DNA from: an uncultured Lachnospiraceae bacterium
Lineage (GTDB): Bacteria > Bacillota > Clostridia > Lachnospirales > Lachnospiraceae
DNA: 64,000 bases
Direction of reading: 5' to 3'
NCBI GenBank assembly: GCA_947174505.1
Contig: CAMWJF010000004.1
Span: 1-64,000 of the forward strand
A model generated the notes under the pieces. That model saw only the letters and a list, made by a program, of their open reading frames with translations. It did no database searches and had not been told where the DNA came from. The translations under genes were made by a program, and so were the position numbers. Positions 37,156 through 46,924 of the stretch are shown here, piece after piece. Positions within the stretch are counted from its first letter, which is position 1, and every line of letters begins with the position of its first letter.

Positions 37156-38265
37156 TTATTCGACGTTTATAAAGTTCACCGGAAGAATCATATAAATATA
37201 ATTCTCTTTTTCATCCTTGATAAAGCAGGGCGCTTTCGGATTTACCATATAAATCAGAATCTCTTCATCCTCAATCACGCGGAGCGCGTCAATCAGAAAC
37301 TTGGGATTGAATCCGATCTTTAAATCCTTTCCCTCTTTTTCGATATCAATGTCTTCATCCATGCTTCCCACGGTAGAATTCATCTTAAGCTGCATGGAAA
37401 TATCTTTTACATCAATGATAACAGGCTTCTTATCCCCTTCCTTCACAAGAAGCGTTGCTCTGTCGATACAGTCAAGAAGCTCTCTCTTATTCATTTTAAT
37501 TTTTGTCTCATAATCGCTGGAAAGCATCTGGTCTATCTTAAAATACTCTCCCTCAATCAGTCGGGAAACAACAACCGTATCGTTAAACTCAAATAAAATA
37601 TGTTTATCCGTGAAGAAAATATGTACATCCTTATCCATATCCCCGGACAGAATCTTACTGATTTCACTTAATGTCTTTCCGGGAACCACTACCTTTTTAT
37701 TTCCATAAGAATTTTTAAGGGCAATCTTTCTGATGGAAATACGGTGTCCGTCCAGGGAAACAACTTTCAGCATATCATCCGCAATCTCAAACAGCTCGCC
37801 TGTCATCAACTTATTATTTTCATTATCAGCTATGGAAAAAATGGTCTGCCTGATCACTTCCTTTAATGTAAACTGGGAAATAACAACAGAATCGTTTCTT
37901 TCAATTTCGGGAAGGTAAGAAAAGTCCTCACCCGATTTTCCTATAATATTAAATTTTGCCTTTTCACAGGTAATCGTCGTCTTAAAGGAGGGGTCTGTTT
38001 CAATGGTTATGTCATTATCAGGAAGCTTTCTCACAATTTCAAGAAAAATTTTAGCGTCAAGGGCAATCATGCCTTCTTCCAAAATTTCTCCTTCAATCAC
38101 AGTTTCAATACCAAGTTCCATATCATTGGCAGTCAGTCTGATATCACCATCTGTAGTATCTACCAGTATACATTCCAGAATCGACATGGTAGTTTTATTT
38201 GGGACAGCTTTTGATACTGTCTGTACGCCGGTTAATAAATTAGATTTTGTACATACGATTTTCAT
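37156..38265 (-). CDS. dnaN: DNA polymerase III beta subunit (sliding clamp)
   Basis: A protein of 369 aa with three clamp domains. It begins MKIVCTKSNLLTGVQTVSKAVPNKTTMSIL and contains GEDFSYLPEI and RQTIFSIADNENN, and ends with NPKAPCFIKDEKENYIYMILPV, the hydrophobic-groove end of the third domain. The ring holds polymerase on DNA. It lies after dnaA on the same strand, with a 295-bp gap carrying DnaA-box-like sites. Confidence 0.97.
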   Translation of the reverse strand: MKIVCTKSNLLTGVQTVSKAVPNKTTMSILECILVDTTDGDIRLTANDMELGIETVIEGEILEEGMIALDAKIFLEIVRKLPDNDITIETDPSFKTTITCEKAKFNIIGKSGEDFSYLPEIERNDSVVISQFTLKEVIRQTIFSIADNENNKLMTGELFEIADDMLKVVSLDGHRISIRKIALKNSYGNKKVVVPGKTLSEISKILSGDMDKDVHIFFTDKHILFEFNDTVVVSRLIEGEYFKIDQMLSSDYETKIKMNKRELLDCIDRATLLVKEGDKKPVIIDVKDISMQLKMNSTVGSMDEDIDIEKEGKDLKIGFNPKFLIDALRVIEDEEILIYMVNPKAPCFIKDEKENYIYMILPVNFINVE

Positions 38266-38560
38266 CTGTGAATAACTTCCTTTCCTGCTTTTGGGTGATG
38301 TAGCTCCCTGCCTTAGGTTAATAAATTAATAAATATTCCGTAGTAATCATAATAATAGATGTAGATATGTGAATAACCTCATCTATCCCATTATTTATCG
38401 GGATTTTAATAAACTTTATGATGTTGATAATTCAGGATAACCTGATGATAAATCAAAAGTTATAAACAATCATTTTCCTGCTTTATAAATGACATTAATG
38501 TCATAATGCTGTCATTCACATAGTATTCACAATGGATGTTGAAAGCAATGTGAATCATGG
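38266..38560. other. dnaA-dnaN intergenic part of oriC
   Basis: No gene. Two TTATTCACA sites (38267-38275, 38368-38376, minus orientation) differ from the DnaA consensus TTATCCACA by one base. The rest is AT-rich, with a TCAGG-ATAA-CCTGA hairpin near 38433-38446 and a perfect GACATTAATGTC palindrome (38491-38502). In Firmicutes this gap holds the unwinding element and second box cluster of a bipartite origin. Confidence 0.65.
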
Positions 38561-39916
38561 TTAAGGCATAATTTTTTTTCTGATGATATCTACCTTATTT
38601 TTTAATTCTTCATTGTTTTCCATTTCTTTTGTAATGGTTTTAATACCGTGTAAAACTGTAGTGTGGTCTTTTTTGCCGATTGCTTTCGCTATGTTCTGTA
38701 AGGAATTTGTTGTCAATTCTCTGCTGAAATACATAACTATCTGTCTTGCCTGAACAAGATCCGCCGTTCTTTTTATGGATGCGATGTCTTCAGGACTGAC
38801 ATTAAAATGCTCCGCCACTACTTCTATAATAAGGGAAGGGGTAATTTCCTTCGGTTTGTTCGGATAAATCACATCTTTCAGGGCTTCTTCCGCATATTCA
38901 AGATTAATATCTACCTTATTTAATTTAGAGAAAGCCATGATTTTATTTAAGGCACCCTCCAGCTCTCTGATATTAGACTTTACGTTTTCCGCAATATATT
39001 GTAAAACTTCGTTGTCGATTTCTTTGTTATAATTTTCCGCGTTTTTTATGAGGATAGCCATTCTTGTCTCATAATCCGGAGGCTGGATATCTGCGATCAG
39101 TCCCCATTCAAAGCGGGAGCGCAGTCTTTCTTCCAGTGTTTCCATATCTTTCGGTGGTTTGTCTGAGGATAAAATAATCTGTTTGCCTGCGGAGTGCAGC
39201 GTATTAAATGTATGGAAAAATTCTTCCTGTGTACTTTCCTTGCCGATGATAAACTGGATGTCGTCAATCATAAGGATGTCCACTGTCCTGTACTTATCCC
39301 TCATTTTATTCATTTTCAGGGCATCACCGCTTCTGATGCAGCTGATCACTTCATTTGTAAAGTTTTCTGAAGTGACGTACAGTACTTTTATTCCGGGATT
39401 TTTCTCTAAGATAAAGTGTCCGATGGAGTGCATCAGGTGTGTTTTTCCAAGCCCGGCCCCTCCATATATATAAAGGGGATTGTATACTTCTCCCGGAGAT
39501 TCTGCAGCGGCTAAGGCTGCGGAATGGGCCAGTTTATTATTACTTCCGACGACAAAAGTATCGAATTTATATTTTGGATTCAGATTTGCATTTTCATAAT
39601 GCACATGATTGGCAGGTTTTGCCATGGTTTCCCTGTTTTTATCCTGCTCCATGGCTTCTTTTTCCAATACAAAAGAAATATCATAAGTATGATCCATCAT
39701 TTCAGAAACGATGACCTTAAAAAAGTTTTTATATTTAGAAGAAATATAATTGAGGGCATGGGACTGGTCGGAAGGTATCAGAATGATAACCACATTATCC
39801 TTCACATCATAAAAGCGGAGAGGCTTAATCCAGGTATCATAGGAAACATCCGTCAGCTCATATTCTTTTCTGACTGTCTCTTTGATTTCATCCCATTTTT
39901 CTTTGATAGAATCCAT
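38561..39916 (-). CDS. dnaA: Chromosomal replication initiator protein DnaA
   Basis: A protein of 451 aa. Domain I begins EKWDEIKETVRKEYELTDVSYDTWI. Domain III has NPKYKFDTFVVGSNNKLAHSAALA, Walker A in YGGAGLGKTHLMHS, Walker B in DILMIDDIQFI, and the arginine-finger region LEERLRSRFEWGLIADI. Domain IV carries the DnaA-box reader KKDHTTVLHGIKTI. Domain II is short. Box clusters on both sides mark the origin, and TTATCCACA sites upstream imply autoregulation. Confidence 0.98.
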   Translation of the reverse strand: MDSIKEKWDEIKETVRKEYELTDVSYDTWIKPLRFYDVKDNVVIILIPSDQSHALNYISSKYKNFFKVIVSEMMDHTYDISFVLEKEAMEQDKNRETMAKPANHVHYENANLNPKYKFDTFVVGSNNKLAHSAALAAAESPGEVYNPLYIYGGAGLGKTHLMHSIGHFILEKNPGIKVLYVTSENFTNEVISCIRSGDALKMNKMRDKYRTVDILMIDDIQFIIGKESTQEEFFHTFNTLHSAGKQIILSSDKPPKDMETLEERLRSRFEWGLIADIQPPDYETRMAILIKNAENYNKEIDNEVLQYIAENVKSNIRELEGALNKIMAFSKLNKVDINLEYAEEALKDVIYPNKPKEITPSLIIEVVAEHFNVSPEDIASIKRTADLVQARQIVMYFSRELTTNSLQNIAKAIGKKDHTTVLHGIKTITKEMENNEELKNKVDIIRKKIMP

Positions 39917-40320
39917 AATATCTGTAACCTCATTGTCTGATTATATAAAATACACTGTGTTATCATTTCTGAATAATTTATATCACATCAAAATTACCCT
40001 ACCATATATAATAATACAAACATCGAAAAAATTCAAATGATAAGTTATCCACGCGAAGTATAGGTATGTGGATACCAGTTTTCACATTCATAAAATGTGC
40101 ATTTTGAAATTTTTTCAACAATGCATGTAAAAGTTATCCACATATTTATGAACATATTGTGGATTAATTGTGTAAATCCTAAAAATAAAAAAGAAATGAA
40201 AAAATCAAAAATATCCACGGTTTTACTTGACGTTTTCCTATTAATTATATATAATCAACATGTTGTTTTCCAAAAAATGATAACATTAGGTTTACCTTAT
40301 AAAATAGTAAGGTTCTGAAA
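39917..40320. other. dnaA-rpmH intergenic part of oriC
   Basis: No gene in this divergent gap. DnaA boxes: a perfect TTATCCACA at 40134-40142, and single-mismatch sites TTATCCACG at 40045-40053, TGTGGATAC at 40067-40075 and TGTGGATTA at 40158-40166, plus a weaker ATATCCACG at 40211-40219. It also must hold the promoters of dnaA and rpmH. AT content is high throughout. Confidence 0.8.
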
Positions 40321-40335
40321 AGGAGGTGCGATGGA

Positions 40336-40470
40336 ATGAAAATGACGTTTCAGCCTAAAAAGAGGCATAGGTCTAAGGTTCATGGTTTTCGGAAAAGAAT
40401 GAGTACCAGGGGTGGAAGAAAAGTCTTAGCTGCAAGACGTGCAAAGGGAAGAAAGAGATTATCAGCATAG
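40336..40470 (+). CDS. rpmH: Ribosomal protein L34
   Basis: A 44-aa protein: [20 protein letters not shown], then [20 protein letters not shown] and RLSA. This is the canonical L34 of the 50S exit-tunnel region. AGGAGGT (40321-40327) lies eight bases before the ATG at 40336; an earlier out-of-frame ATG at 40331 meets TGA two codons on. It is the first gene of the plus-strand origin block. Its TAG lies inside the terminator-like stem that follows. Confidence 0.97.
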   Translation: MKMTFQPKKRHRSKVHGFRKRMSTRGGRKVLAARRAKGRKRLSA

Positions 40471-40495
40471 GCCGCATTTATGTGGCCTATTTTTC
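40467..40495 (+). terminator. Terminator overlapping the rpmH stop
   Basis: ATAGGCC (40467-40473, containing the TAG stop) pairs with GGCCTAT (40484-40490), followed by TTTTC. The stem is short, so it probably only reduces readthrough into rnpA. Confidence 0.65.
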
Positions 40496-40568
40496 TAACT
40501 ACTCACGGCAGTGCAAAATTTGATAAAAATAGGAGTAACACTGCTTAGATAGGGAGAGATAGAAGAAA

Positions 40569-40928
40569 ATGGTATTTTCCGAGTCATTAAAGAAAAACCA
40601 GGATTTCCGGAATGTTTATGAAAACGGCAAAAGCTACGCCGACAAGTATTTGGTAATGTATGTACTGGAAAACAACAAAAACATAAACAGACTGGGTATT
40701 TCCGCCAGTAAGAAAGTGGGGAACAGTGTAGTAAGACACCGCTTTGCCAGACTGGTGAGAGAGAGTTACCGGCTACACGAAAATATATTTAATAGTGGTT
40801 TAGATATAGTAGTCGTCGCAAGAAAAAGTGCGGCATCGGTTGGTTTTTTTGAAATCGAAAGCGCACTGTTACATCTTTCAAAGCTTCATCATATCATTAA
40901 AATTTATTTTTATGATGAGGAAAATTAG
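40569..40928 (+). CDS. rnpA: Ribonuclease P protein component
   Basis: A protein of 119 aa that binds RNase P RNA for tRNA 5' maturation. It has the family start [26 protein letters not shown] and the basic RNR-type motif [22 protein letters not shown], with the first N/R of the usual R-N-R-x-K-R changed. It then has [31 protein letters not shown] lies ahead of the ATG. YidD starts five bases after the stop. Confidence 0.96.
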   Translation: MVFSESLKKNQDFRNVYENGKSYADKYLVMYVLENNKNINRLGISASKKVGNSVVRHRFARLVRESYRLHENIFNSGLDIVVVARKSAASVGFFEIESALLHLSKLHHIIKIYFYDEEN

Positions 40929-40933
40929 AATTT

Positions 40934-41146
40934 ATGATGAAAAAAGTTGTGATCTGTTTTATCAAATTCTATAGAAAATATATTTCTCCCATGAAGAGCA
41001 CGAAGTGCCCTTATATACCTACCTGTTCGGAATACGGGCTTGAGGCTGTGGAAAAATACGGCGCTTTCAGGGGGGGACTTCTTGCTTTCTGGAGAATATG
41101 CAGATGTAATCCTTTTTCAAAAGGTGGTTATGATCCTGTTCCTTAA
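40934..41146 (+). CDS. yidD: Membrane protein insertion efficiency factor YidD
   Basis: A protein of 70 aa with the conserved cysteines: [59 protein letters not shown]. It is membrane-associated and aids YidC-dependent insertion. It is packed between rnpA and yidC, as in most bacteria. The first or second Met could start the protein. Confidence 0.95.
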   Translation: MMKKVVICFIKFYRKYISPMKSTKCPYIPTCSEYGLEAVEKYGAFRGGLLAFWRICRCNPFSKGGYDPVP

Positions 41147-41183
41147 TAGCAGGAAACTTGTTTTTGTAAGGAGGTAAGACATT

Positions 41184-42488
41184 TTGTCGAATATTTTATT
41201 GACCCAGGATACAGGAAAGATCATCGGACCTGTGGTAAAATTATTGGGTTATATTATGGAAGGCATCTTTTATGTGATAGATAAGATCGGCATTCCTAAT
41301 ATTGGACTTGCCATTATTCTGTTTACGATTGTTATTTATCTGTTATTGATGCCTCTCACAATCAAACAGCAGAAATTTTCCAAGCTTTCCGCAAAAATGA
41401 ATCCTGAGCTTCAGGCAATTCAGAAAAAATATAAGAACAAAAAAGACAATGATTCCATGATGGCTATGAACATGGAAACGCAGGCAGTTTATGCGAAGTA
41501 TGGCGTGTCCCCTTCGGGAAGCTGTGTGCAGCTTTTGATCCAGATGCCTATTTTGCTGGCTCTTTACCGCGTGATTTATAATATTCCTGCATACGTTGGG
41601 AAGGTAAAGGATGCGTTCTTCCCTCTGGTGGATAAGCTGATAGCCGAGCAGGGAAGTGTGGAATTTATTAAAGGTTTTTCCAGTGCCAATATGTTCACAA
41701 AACAGTTTGAAAATGAAAATTTTGTGGGCGGCGTTACTTCTTATGTGCAGAATACTTTTGTGGATGTGCTGAATAAGGCTTCCAGTGCGGAGTGGATGAG
41801 TTTAAAAGAAAATTTTTCCAGTCTTTCTGCAGATATTGACCATACTAAGAATTTACTTGACCAGTACAATAACTTTTTAGGCCTGAGCATGTCCAATTCT
41901 CCTTCCTTTACTTTTAGTGAGGCGAGAGCGACAGGTTCCGTTATGATGATGATTGCTGCTTTTTCCATTCCGGTATTGGCGGCGCTGACACAGTGGATCA
42001 ATGTAAAGCTGATGCCGCAGCAGGAAACAAATACGGACAATGAACAGCAGAATACCATGGCGCAGTCCATGAAAACGATGAATATGGTTATGCCGATTAT
42101 GTCAGCCGTTTTCTGTTATACGCTGCCCACAGGTATGGGACTTTACTGGGTAGCCGGTGCGGTTGTAAGAAGTATCCAGCAGATTCTGATTAATAAGCAT
42201 ATTGACAAGATGGATCTGGATGAGCTGATCAAGAAAAACGAAGAGAAGGCCAAGAAGAAGATGGAAAAGGCCGGGGCGAAAGCAGAAAAGATGACGGCTT
42301 ACGCGAACATGAATACAAAAAATGCCGACATGGCCTCGAAGGCTTCCGTTTCCTCTAAACTGAGTCAGGAAGAAAAAGAAGAGCTTGTCAGAAAATCGAC
42401 GGAGTATTACAGCAAAAATGCGAAACCTGGCAGTATGATGGCAAAGGCAAATATGGTAAAAGAATATAATGAAAAAAGGAATAAATAA
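41184..42488 (+). CDS. yidC: Membrane protein insertase YidC/OxaA
   Basis: A protein of 434 aa, a Gram-positive-type insertase without the large periplasmic domain. The membrane core starts GIPNIGLAIILFTIVIYLLLMPLTIKQQKFS, with the cytoplasmic hairpin MNPELQAIQKKYKNKKD and QLLIQMPILLALYRVIYNIP. Later helices include PIMSAVFCYTLPTGMGLYWVAGA. The Lys-rich tail (KAKKKMEKAGAKAEK) may contact ribosomes. The region between helices 2 and 3 (about 130-230) is extended. Translation starts at TTG (41184), eight bases after AAGGAGGT; there is no lipobox at this start. Confidence 0.95.
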   Translation: MSNILLTQDTGKIIGPVVKLLGYIMEGIFYVIDKIGIPNIGLAIILFTIVIYLLLMPLTIKQQKFSKLSAKMNPELQAIQKKYKNKKDNDSMMAMNMETQAVYAKYGVSPSGSCVQLLIQMPILLALYRVIYNIPAYVGKVKDAFFPLVDKLIAEQGSVEFIKGFSSANMFTKQFENENFVGGVTSYVQNTFVDVLNKASSAEWMSLKENFSSLSADIDHTKNLLDQYNNFLGLSMSNSPSFTFSEARATGSVMMMIAAFSIPVLAALTQWINVKLMPQQETNTDNEQQNTMAQSMKTMNMVMPIMSAVFCYTLPTGMGLYWVAGAVVRSIQQILINKHIDKMDLDELIKKNEEKAKKKMEKAGAKAEKMTAYANMNTKNADMASKASVSSKLSQEEKEELVRKSTEYYSKNAKPGSMMAKANMVKEYNEKRNK

Positions 42489-42505
42489 AATTGGGAGGTA
42501 AAAAG

Positions 42506-43195
42506 ATGGACTATATTGAAATCTCTGCAAAAACCGTTGATGATGCGATTACGGAAGCGTGTCAGAAATTTACTGTAACCAGTGATAAGCTGGAGTATGA
42601 AGTAGTGGATGAGGGAAAGACAGGATTACTCGGTATCGGTGCGAGACCCGCTGTCATTAAGGTAAGGGTAAAATCTTCTGTGGAGGATAAGGTAAAGGAT
42701 TTCCTGAGGGATGTTTTTGCAGCGATGGATCTTACCGTTATTGCAAATATCGATTATAACGAAGAGGAAAACTCCATGAACATCGAACTTTCCGGGGATG
42801 AGATGGGTATCCTGATCGGTAAGAGAGGACAGACGCTGGATTCTTTGCAGTATCTTGTATCCCTTGTAGTAAATAAGGATACGGAGAGTTATATCAGGGT
42901 TAAGGTCGATACGGAAAATTACCGTAAGAGAAGAAAAGAAACGCTGGAAAATTTGGCAAAAAATATCTCTTATAAAGTAAAAAGAACCAAGAGACCTGTT
43001 TCTCTTGAGCCTATGAATCCTTATGAGAGAAGAATCATACACTCCGCTCTTCAGAGTGATAAATATGTGACAACTTACAGTGAAGGAGACGAACCCTTCC
43101 GTCATGTGGTTGTTGTATTGAAGAAATATGAAAGAAGCGAAAGAAGATACGAAAAGAACTACGAGAAGAGCTATGACAATAAGGCGGATGAGTAA
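42506..43195 (+). CDS. jag: Jag/KhpB RNA-binding protein
   Basis: A protein of 229 aa. The Jag N-terminal domain starts MDYIEISAKTVDDAITEACQKF and contains LLGIGARPAVIKV. A KH domain near 85-160 has DEMGILIGKRGQTLDSLQYLVSLVVNK. The R3H domain follows, with PMNPYERRIIHSALQ and the SEGDEPFRHVVVV end. It binds RNA and is linked to YidC and cell-shape control in Firmicutes. GGGAGG precedes the ATG at 42506. A Lys/Tyr-rich tail ends it, and a terminator follows. Confidence 0.95.
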   Translation: MDYIEISAKTVDDAITEACQKFTVTSDKLEYEVVDEGKTGLLGIGARPAVIKVRVKSSVEDKVKDFLRDVFAAMDLTVIANIDYNEEENSMNIELSGDEMGILIGKRGQTLDSLQYLVSLVVNKDTESYIRVKVDTENYRKRRKETLENLAKNISYKVKRTKRPVSLEPMNPYERRIIHSALQSDKYVTTYSEGDEPFRHVVVVLKKYERSERRYEKNYEKSYDNKADE

Positions 43196-43213
43196 ACAGA
43201 AATAGAACGTGTT

Positions 43214-43247
43214 AAAACCGGTGGGTAAATAAGCCTGCCGGTTTTTG
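43214..43247 (+). terminator. Rho-independent terminator after jag
   Basis: AAAACCGG (43214-43221) pairs with CCGGTTTT (43238-43245), followed by more T. It ends the rpmH-jag block ahead of mnmE. Confidence 0.85.
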
Positions 43248-43326
43248 TCATAGTGGATTTTTTGTGAAGTATGTAGTAAAATTGAATAACTGTAGAAAAA
43301 TTATCGCAATTATTTAGGAGAGAAAT

Positions 43327-44784
43327 ATGAGAACAGATACAATCGCTGCCATTGCAACCGCTCTTTCTGATTCAGGAATAGGAATCATAAGGGTGAGCGG
43401 TGAAGAAGCAATTCCGATTGTTCATAAAATATATCGTAATAAGAAAAATCAGGCTGTTCTTTCTGATTATCATTCCCATACGATTCATTATGGTTTTATT
43501 ATAGAAAAAAACGGGGATCTGATAGATGAAGTGATGGTTTCCGTTATGAAGTCGCCTCATAGTTATACAACGGAAGATACGGTAGAGATTAACTGTCATG
43601 GCGGCGCCCTGATGATGAAAAAAATTCTTATGACAGTGATAGAAGCTGGAGCCAGATTAGCGGAGCCGGGAGAGTTTACAAAGCGGGCTTTTCTAAATGG
43701 AAGAATGGATCTTTCAAGGGCCGAAGCGGTTATGGATATGATTCACGCGAAAAATCAGTTTGCCCTTAAATCATCCATAAAGCAGCTTAGAGGTTCTGTT
43801 TCTGATAAAATAAAAGAGCTTCGGAAAAAGATTTTGTATGAGATTGCATTTATTGAATCCGCCTTGGATGATCCGGAACATATCAGTCTGGATGGATATG
43901 AGGAGAGGTTATCAGGTCAGGTTTCTTATCTTCTGAAAGAATTGGAAAAGCTTCTGGAATCCGCAGATAATGGGAAAATGATGAAAGAGGGAATCCGCAC
44001 GGTTATCGTAGGTAAGCCGAATGTGGGAAAATCTTCTCTTTTGAATCTTTTGGTGGGACAGGACCGGGCTATTGTTACGAATGTTGCGGGAACCACGAGA
44101 GATACGTTGGAGGAAACAGTTAATTTAGGAGATATCACCTTACATGTCATAGATACCGCCGGTATCAGAAGTACAGAGGATGTGGTGGAAAAGATAGGCG
44201 TAGAGAAGGCTAAGACAATTTCTGAGGATGCGGATCTGATTTTATATGTGATGGATACTTCTATTCCTATTGATGACAATGATAAAGACATTATGAGGAT
44301 GATAAAAGATAAGAAAACAATCATTCTTTTAAATAAATCAGATCTGGATGAAGTAGTTGACCAGTCATCGGTTGCTGATTTGTTATCGGAAATTACAAAA
44401 AAAAGCATCAGCCTTTATGTATCATCTGAAATGAATTATGAGGAAGAGAAACAGCAGGATGAGAATATCCATATGGTCAAATTTTCCGCCAAGGAAAATA
44501 ACGGTTTGGATTCTCTTGTGGGTCTGATCAGGAAGATGTTTTTTCATGGGCGGATTTCCTATGATAATGAAGTTTGTATTACCAGTTCCCGTCATAAAGA
44601 AGCTCTTCTGGAAACGCTTGACAGTATGAATCAGGTTCGCGCCAGTCTTGAAAATGGTATGCCGGAGGATTTTTATTCTATTGACCTGATGAACGCTTAC
44701 GCTTCTCTCGGAAGAATTATCGGGGAGGAAGTAGGGGATGATCTGGTAAATGAGATATTTTCTAAGTTTTGTATGGGAAAGTAA
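43327..44784 (+). CDS. mnmE: tRNA modification GTPase MnmE
   Basis: A protein of 485 aa. With MnmG it makes the 5-aminomethyl-type modification of wobble uridine. N-terminal folate-binding domain: TIAAIATALSDSGIGIIRVSGEEA. G domain: VGKPNVGKSSLLNLL (G1), GTTRDTLEE (G2), IDTAGIR (G3), LLNKSDLD (G4). C-terminus: EIFSKFCMGK, the catalytic CxGK end. A Gln/Glu-rich insert (YEEEKQQDENIH) follows G4. TAGGAGAG lies before the ATG. Confidence 0.97.
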   Translation: MRTDTIAAIATALSDSGIGIIRVSGEEAIPIVHKIYRNKKNQAVLSDYHSHTIHYGFIIEKNGDLIDEVMVSVMKSPHSYTTEDTVEINCHGGALMMKKILMTVIEAGARLAEPGEFTKRAFLNGRMDLSRAEAVMDMIHAKNQFALKSSIKQLRGSVSDKIKELRKKILYEIAFIESALDDPEHISLDGYEERLSGQVSYLLKELEKLLESADNGKMMKEGIRTVIVGKPNVGKSSLLNLLVGQDRAIVTNVAGTTRDTLEETVNLGDITLHVIDTAGIRSTEDVVEKIGVEKAKTISEDADLILYVMDTSIPIDDNDKDIMRMIKDKKTIILLNKSDLDEVVDQSSVADLLSEITKKSISLYVSSEMNYEEEKQQDENIHMVKFSAKENNGLDSLVGLIRKMFFHGRISYDNEVCITSSRHKEALLETLDSMNQVRASLENGMPEDFYSIDLMNAYASLGRIIGEEVGDDLVNEIFSKFCMGK

Positions 44785-44916
44785 ATTTTTATTTCGATGA
44801 GCTTTTTAAGGGTTTTTATGAAATTTATTTTCTTATGTGTTAGGGTATATATTATAATAGAATTTAAATAAAATTAGGTTGTGATTAAAAACGTTTTTTC
44901 AGTGAAGGTATTGGTC

Positions 44917-46827
44917 ATGTTAAAAAATAGGGAAAAGGTAGATGTATGCGTAGTAGGTGCGGGTCATGCAGGATGTGAGGCGGCTTTAGCCTGTGCGCGG
45001 CTTGGATTTGAGACTATCATTTTTACGGTGAGTGTGGACAGTATTGCCCTTATGCCATGTAATCCGAATGTGGGGGGAACATCCAAAGGGCATCTGGTGA
45101 GAGAGATTGATGCGCTTGGCGGAGAGATGGGAAAAAACATTGATAAGACTTTTATCCAGTCTAAGATGTTAAACAGATCGAAAGGTCCGGCAGTGCATTC
45201 TTTAAGAGCGCAGGCTGATAAGGCGGAATATTCCCGGGCGATGCGTAAGGTTTTGGAAAATCAGGATCATCTGACAATCAAACAGGCCGAAGTCTGTGAG
45301 CTTCTTGTGGAAGAAAACACGGAGACTTTCTCTGATATTGCGGATAAAAAAATAGTGGGGTTGAAAACCTTTACGGGAACTGTTTACGAATGTAAGGCAG
45401 TTATTTTATGTACGGGTACTTATCTGAAAGCCAGATGTCTTTGTGGGGAGGCGATTACTTATACAGGACCGAATGGTCTGCAGTCGGCCAATTATTTGAC
45501 AGATTCTCTGTTAAATCTTGGAATTGAAATGCGACGTTTTAAAACAGGTACGCCGGCAAGAATTGACAGACGTTCTCTTGATTTTGAAAAAATGGAAGAA
45601 CAGTTTGGAGACGAGAGGGTAATTCCTTTTTCTTTTTCTACAGACTCGGATGAGGTGCAGATCGACCAGGTATCCTGTTATCTGACTTATACGAATGAGA
45701 AAACCCATGATATCATCAGGGCAAATCTTGACAGATCCCCTATCTATGCGGGAGTTATAGAAGGAACGGGGCCTAGGTATTGTCCTTCCATTGAAGATAA
45801 GGTAGTTAAGTTTTCGGATAAGGACAGGCATCAGGTTTTTATTGAACCCGAAGGGCTTCACACCAATGAAATGTATGTGAGTGGTATGTCTTCTTCACTT
45901 CCCGAGGATGTGCAGCTTGCCATGTACCGTACGGTACCTGGGCTGGAACACTGTAAGATAGTGAGGAATGCCTATGCCATAGAATATGACTGCATCGATC
46001 CGAAACAGCTTTATCCGACTTTAGAGTTTAAGAGTATCAAAGGGCTTTTCAGCGGCGGACAGTTTAATGGCAGCAGCGGTTATGAGGAGGCGGCGGCGCA
46101 AGGTCTGATAGCGGGTATCAATGCATCGCTTTCTATTCAGGGAAAAGAGCAGATTGTTCTGGACCGTTCTCAGGCTTATATTGGTGTTCTGATTGACGAT
46201 CTGGTGACAAAGGAAAATTTTGAGCCTTACCGGATGATGACTTCCAGAGCGGAATACCGCCTTTTACTGCGGCAGGATAATGCGGATCTCAGGCTTCGTC
46301 AGATTGGTTATGAGGTTGGCCTTGTTTCGGAAGAAATTTATCAGACCACATTAAATAAGAAAAAACAGATTGAGTCAGAGATAGGGCGTTTAAAAAATAC
46401 AATTGTAGGCGCTTCTAAAAATATACAGGAATTTCTGAAGGCACATGAAAGCGCTCCGTTAAAAACAGGAGTTACCCTGTCAGAATTGATCTGCCGTCCT
46501 GAACTTACTTATGAAATGATCGGTGAGATAGATCCTGAGAGAATATCTCTTCCGGCGGATGTAGTGGAGCAGGTGGAGATTGAGATTAAGTATGAAGGAT
46601 ATATTGAGAGACAGTTAAAGCAGGTAGAACATTATAAAAAGATGGAAAAGAAAAGGATTCCTGCGGATTTGGATTATCATGATGTGGGAAGTCTGCGGCT
46701 GGAAGCGAGACAGAAGCTGATTGCCTATAAGCCCGTCTCCGTAGGACAGGCTTCGCGGATATCAGGCGTTTCGCCTGCGGATATTTCTGTCCTTCTGGTG
46801 TATCTGGAAAATTATAAGAGAAAATAG
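44917..46827 (+). CDS. mnmG: tRNA uridine-5-carboxymethylaminomethyl modification enzyme MnmG
   Basis: A protein of 636 aa with FAD-binding start [24 protein letters not shown], then [46 protein letters not shown], and [20 protein letters not shown]. The C-terminal helical domain ends [15 protein letters not shown]. It works in a complex with MnmE, encoded just upstream. The ATG at 44917 is chosen because GAAGG lies ahead of it and homology starts there; the frame itself opens earlier at GTG 44881. Confidence 0.97.
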   Translation: MLKNREKVDVCVVGAGHAGCEAALACARLGFETIIFTVSVDSIALMPCNPNVGGTSKGHLVREIDALGGEMGKNIDKTFIQSKMLNRSKGPAVHSLRAQADKAEYSRAMRKVLENQDHLTIKQAEVCELLVEENTETFSDIADKKIVGLKTFTGTVYECKAVILCTGTYLKARCLCGEAITYTGPNGLQSANYLTDSLLNLGIEMRRFKTGTPARIDRRSLDFEKMEEQFGDERVIPFSFSTDSDEVQIDQVSCYLTYTNEKTHDIIRANLDRSPIYAGVIEGTGPRYCPSIEDKVVKFSDKDRHQVFIEPEGLHTNEMYVSGMSSSLPEDVQLAMYRTVPGLEHCKIVRNAYAIEYDCIDPKQLYPTLEFKSIKGLFSGGQFNGSSGYEEAAAQGLIAGINASLSIQGKEQIVLDRSQAYIGVLIDDLVTKENFEPYRMMTSRAEYRLLLRQDNADLRLRQIGYEVGLVSEEIYQTTLNKKKQIESEIGRLKNTIVGASKNIQEFLKAHESAPLKTGVTLSELICRPELTYEMIGEIDPERISLPADVVEQVEIEIKYEGYIERQLKQVEHYKKMEKKRIPADLDYHDVGSLRLEARQKLIAYKPVSVGQASRISGVSPADISVLLVYLENYKRK

Positions 46828-46924
46828 GAATGTTTTTGAGGGTCTGTTTATATTATGCAATTTTAAATTATTTTAGGGTCTGCATATTTAATAATTTGGA
46901 AATAGAAAAATATGAGGTGCTATT

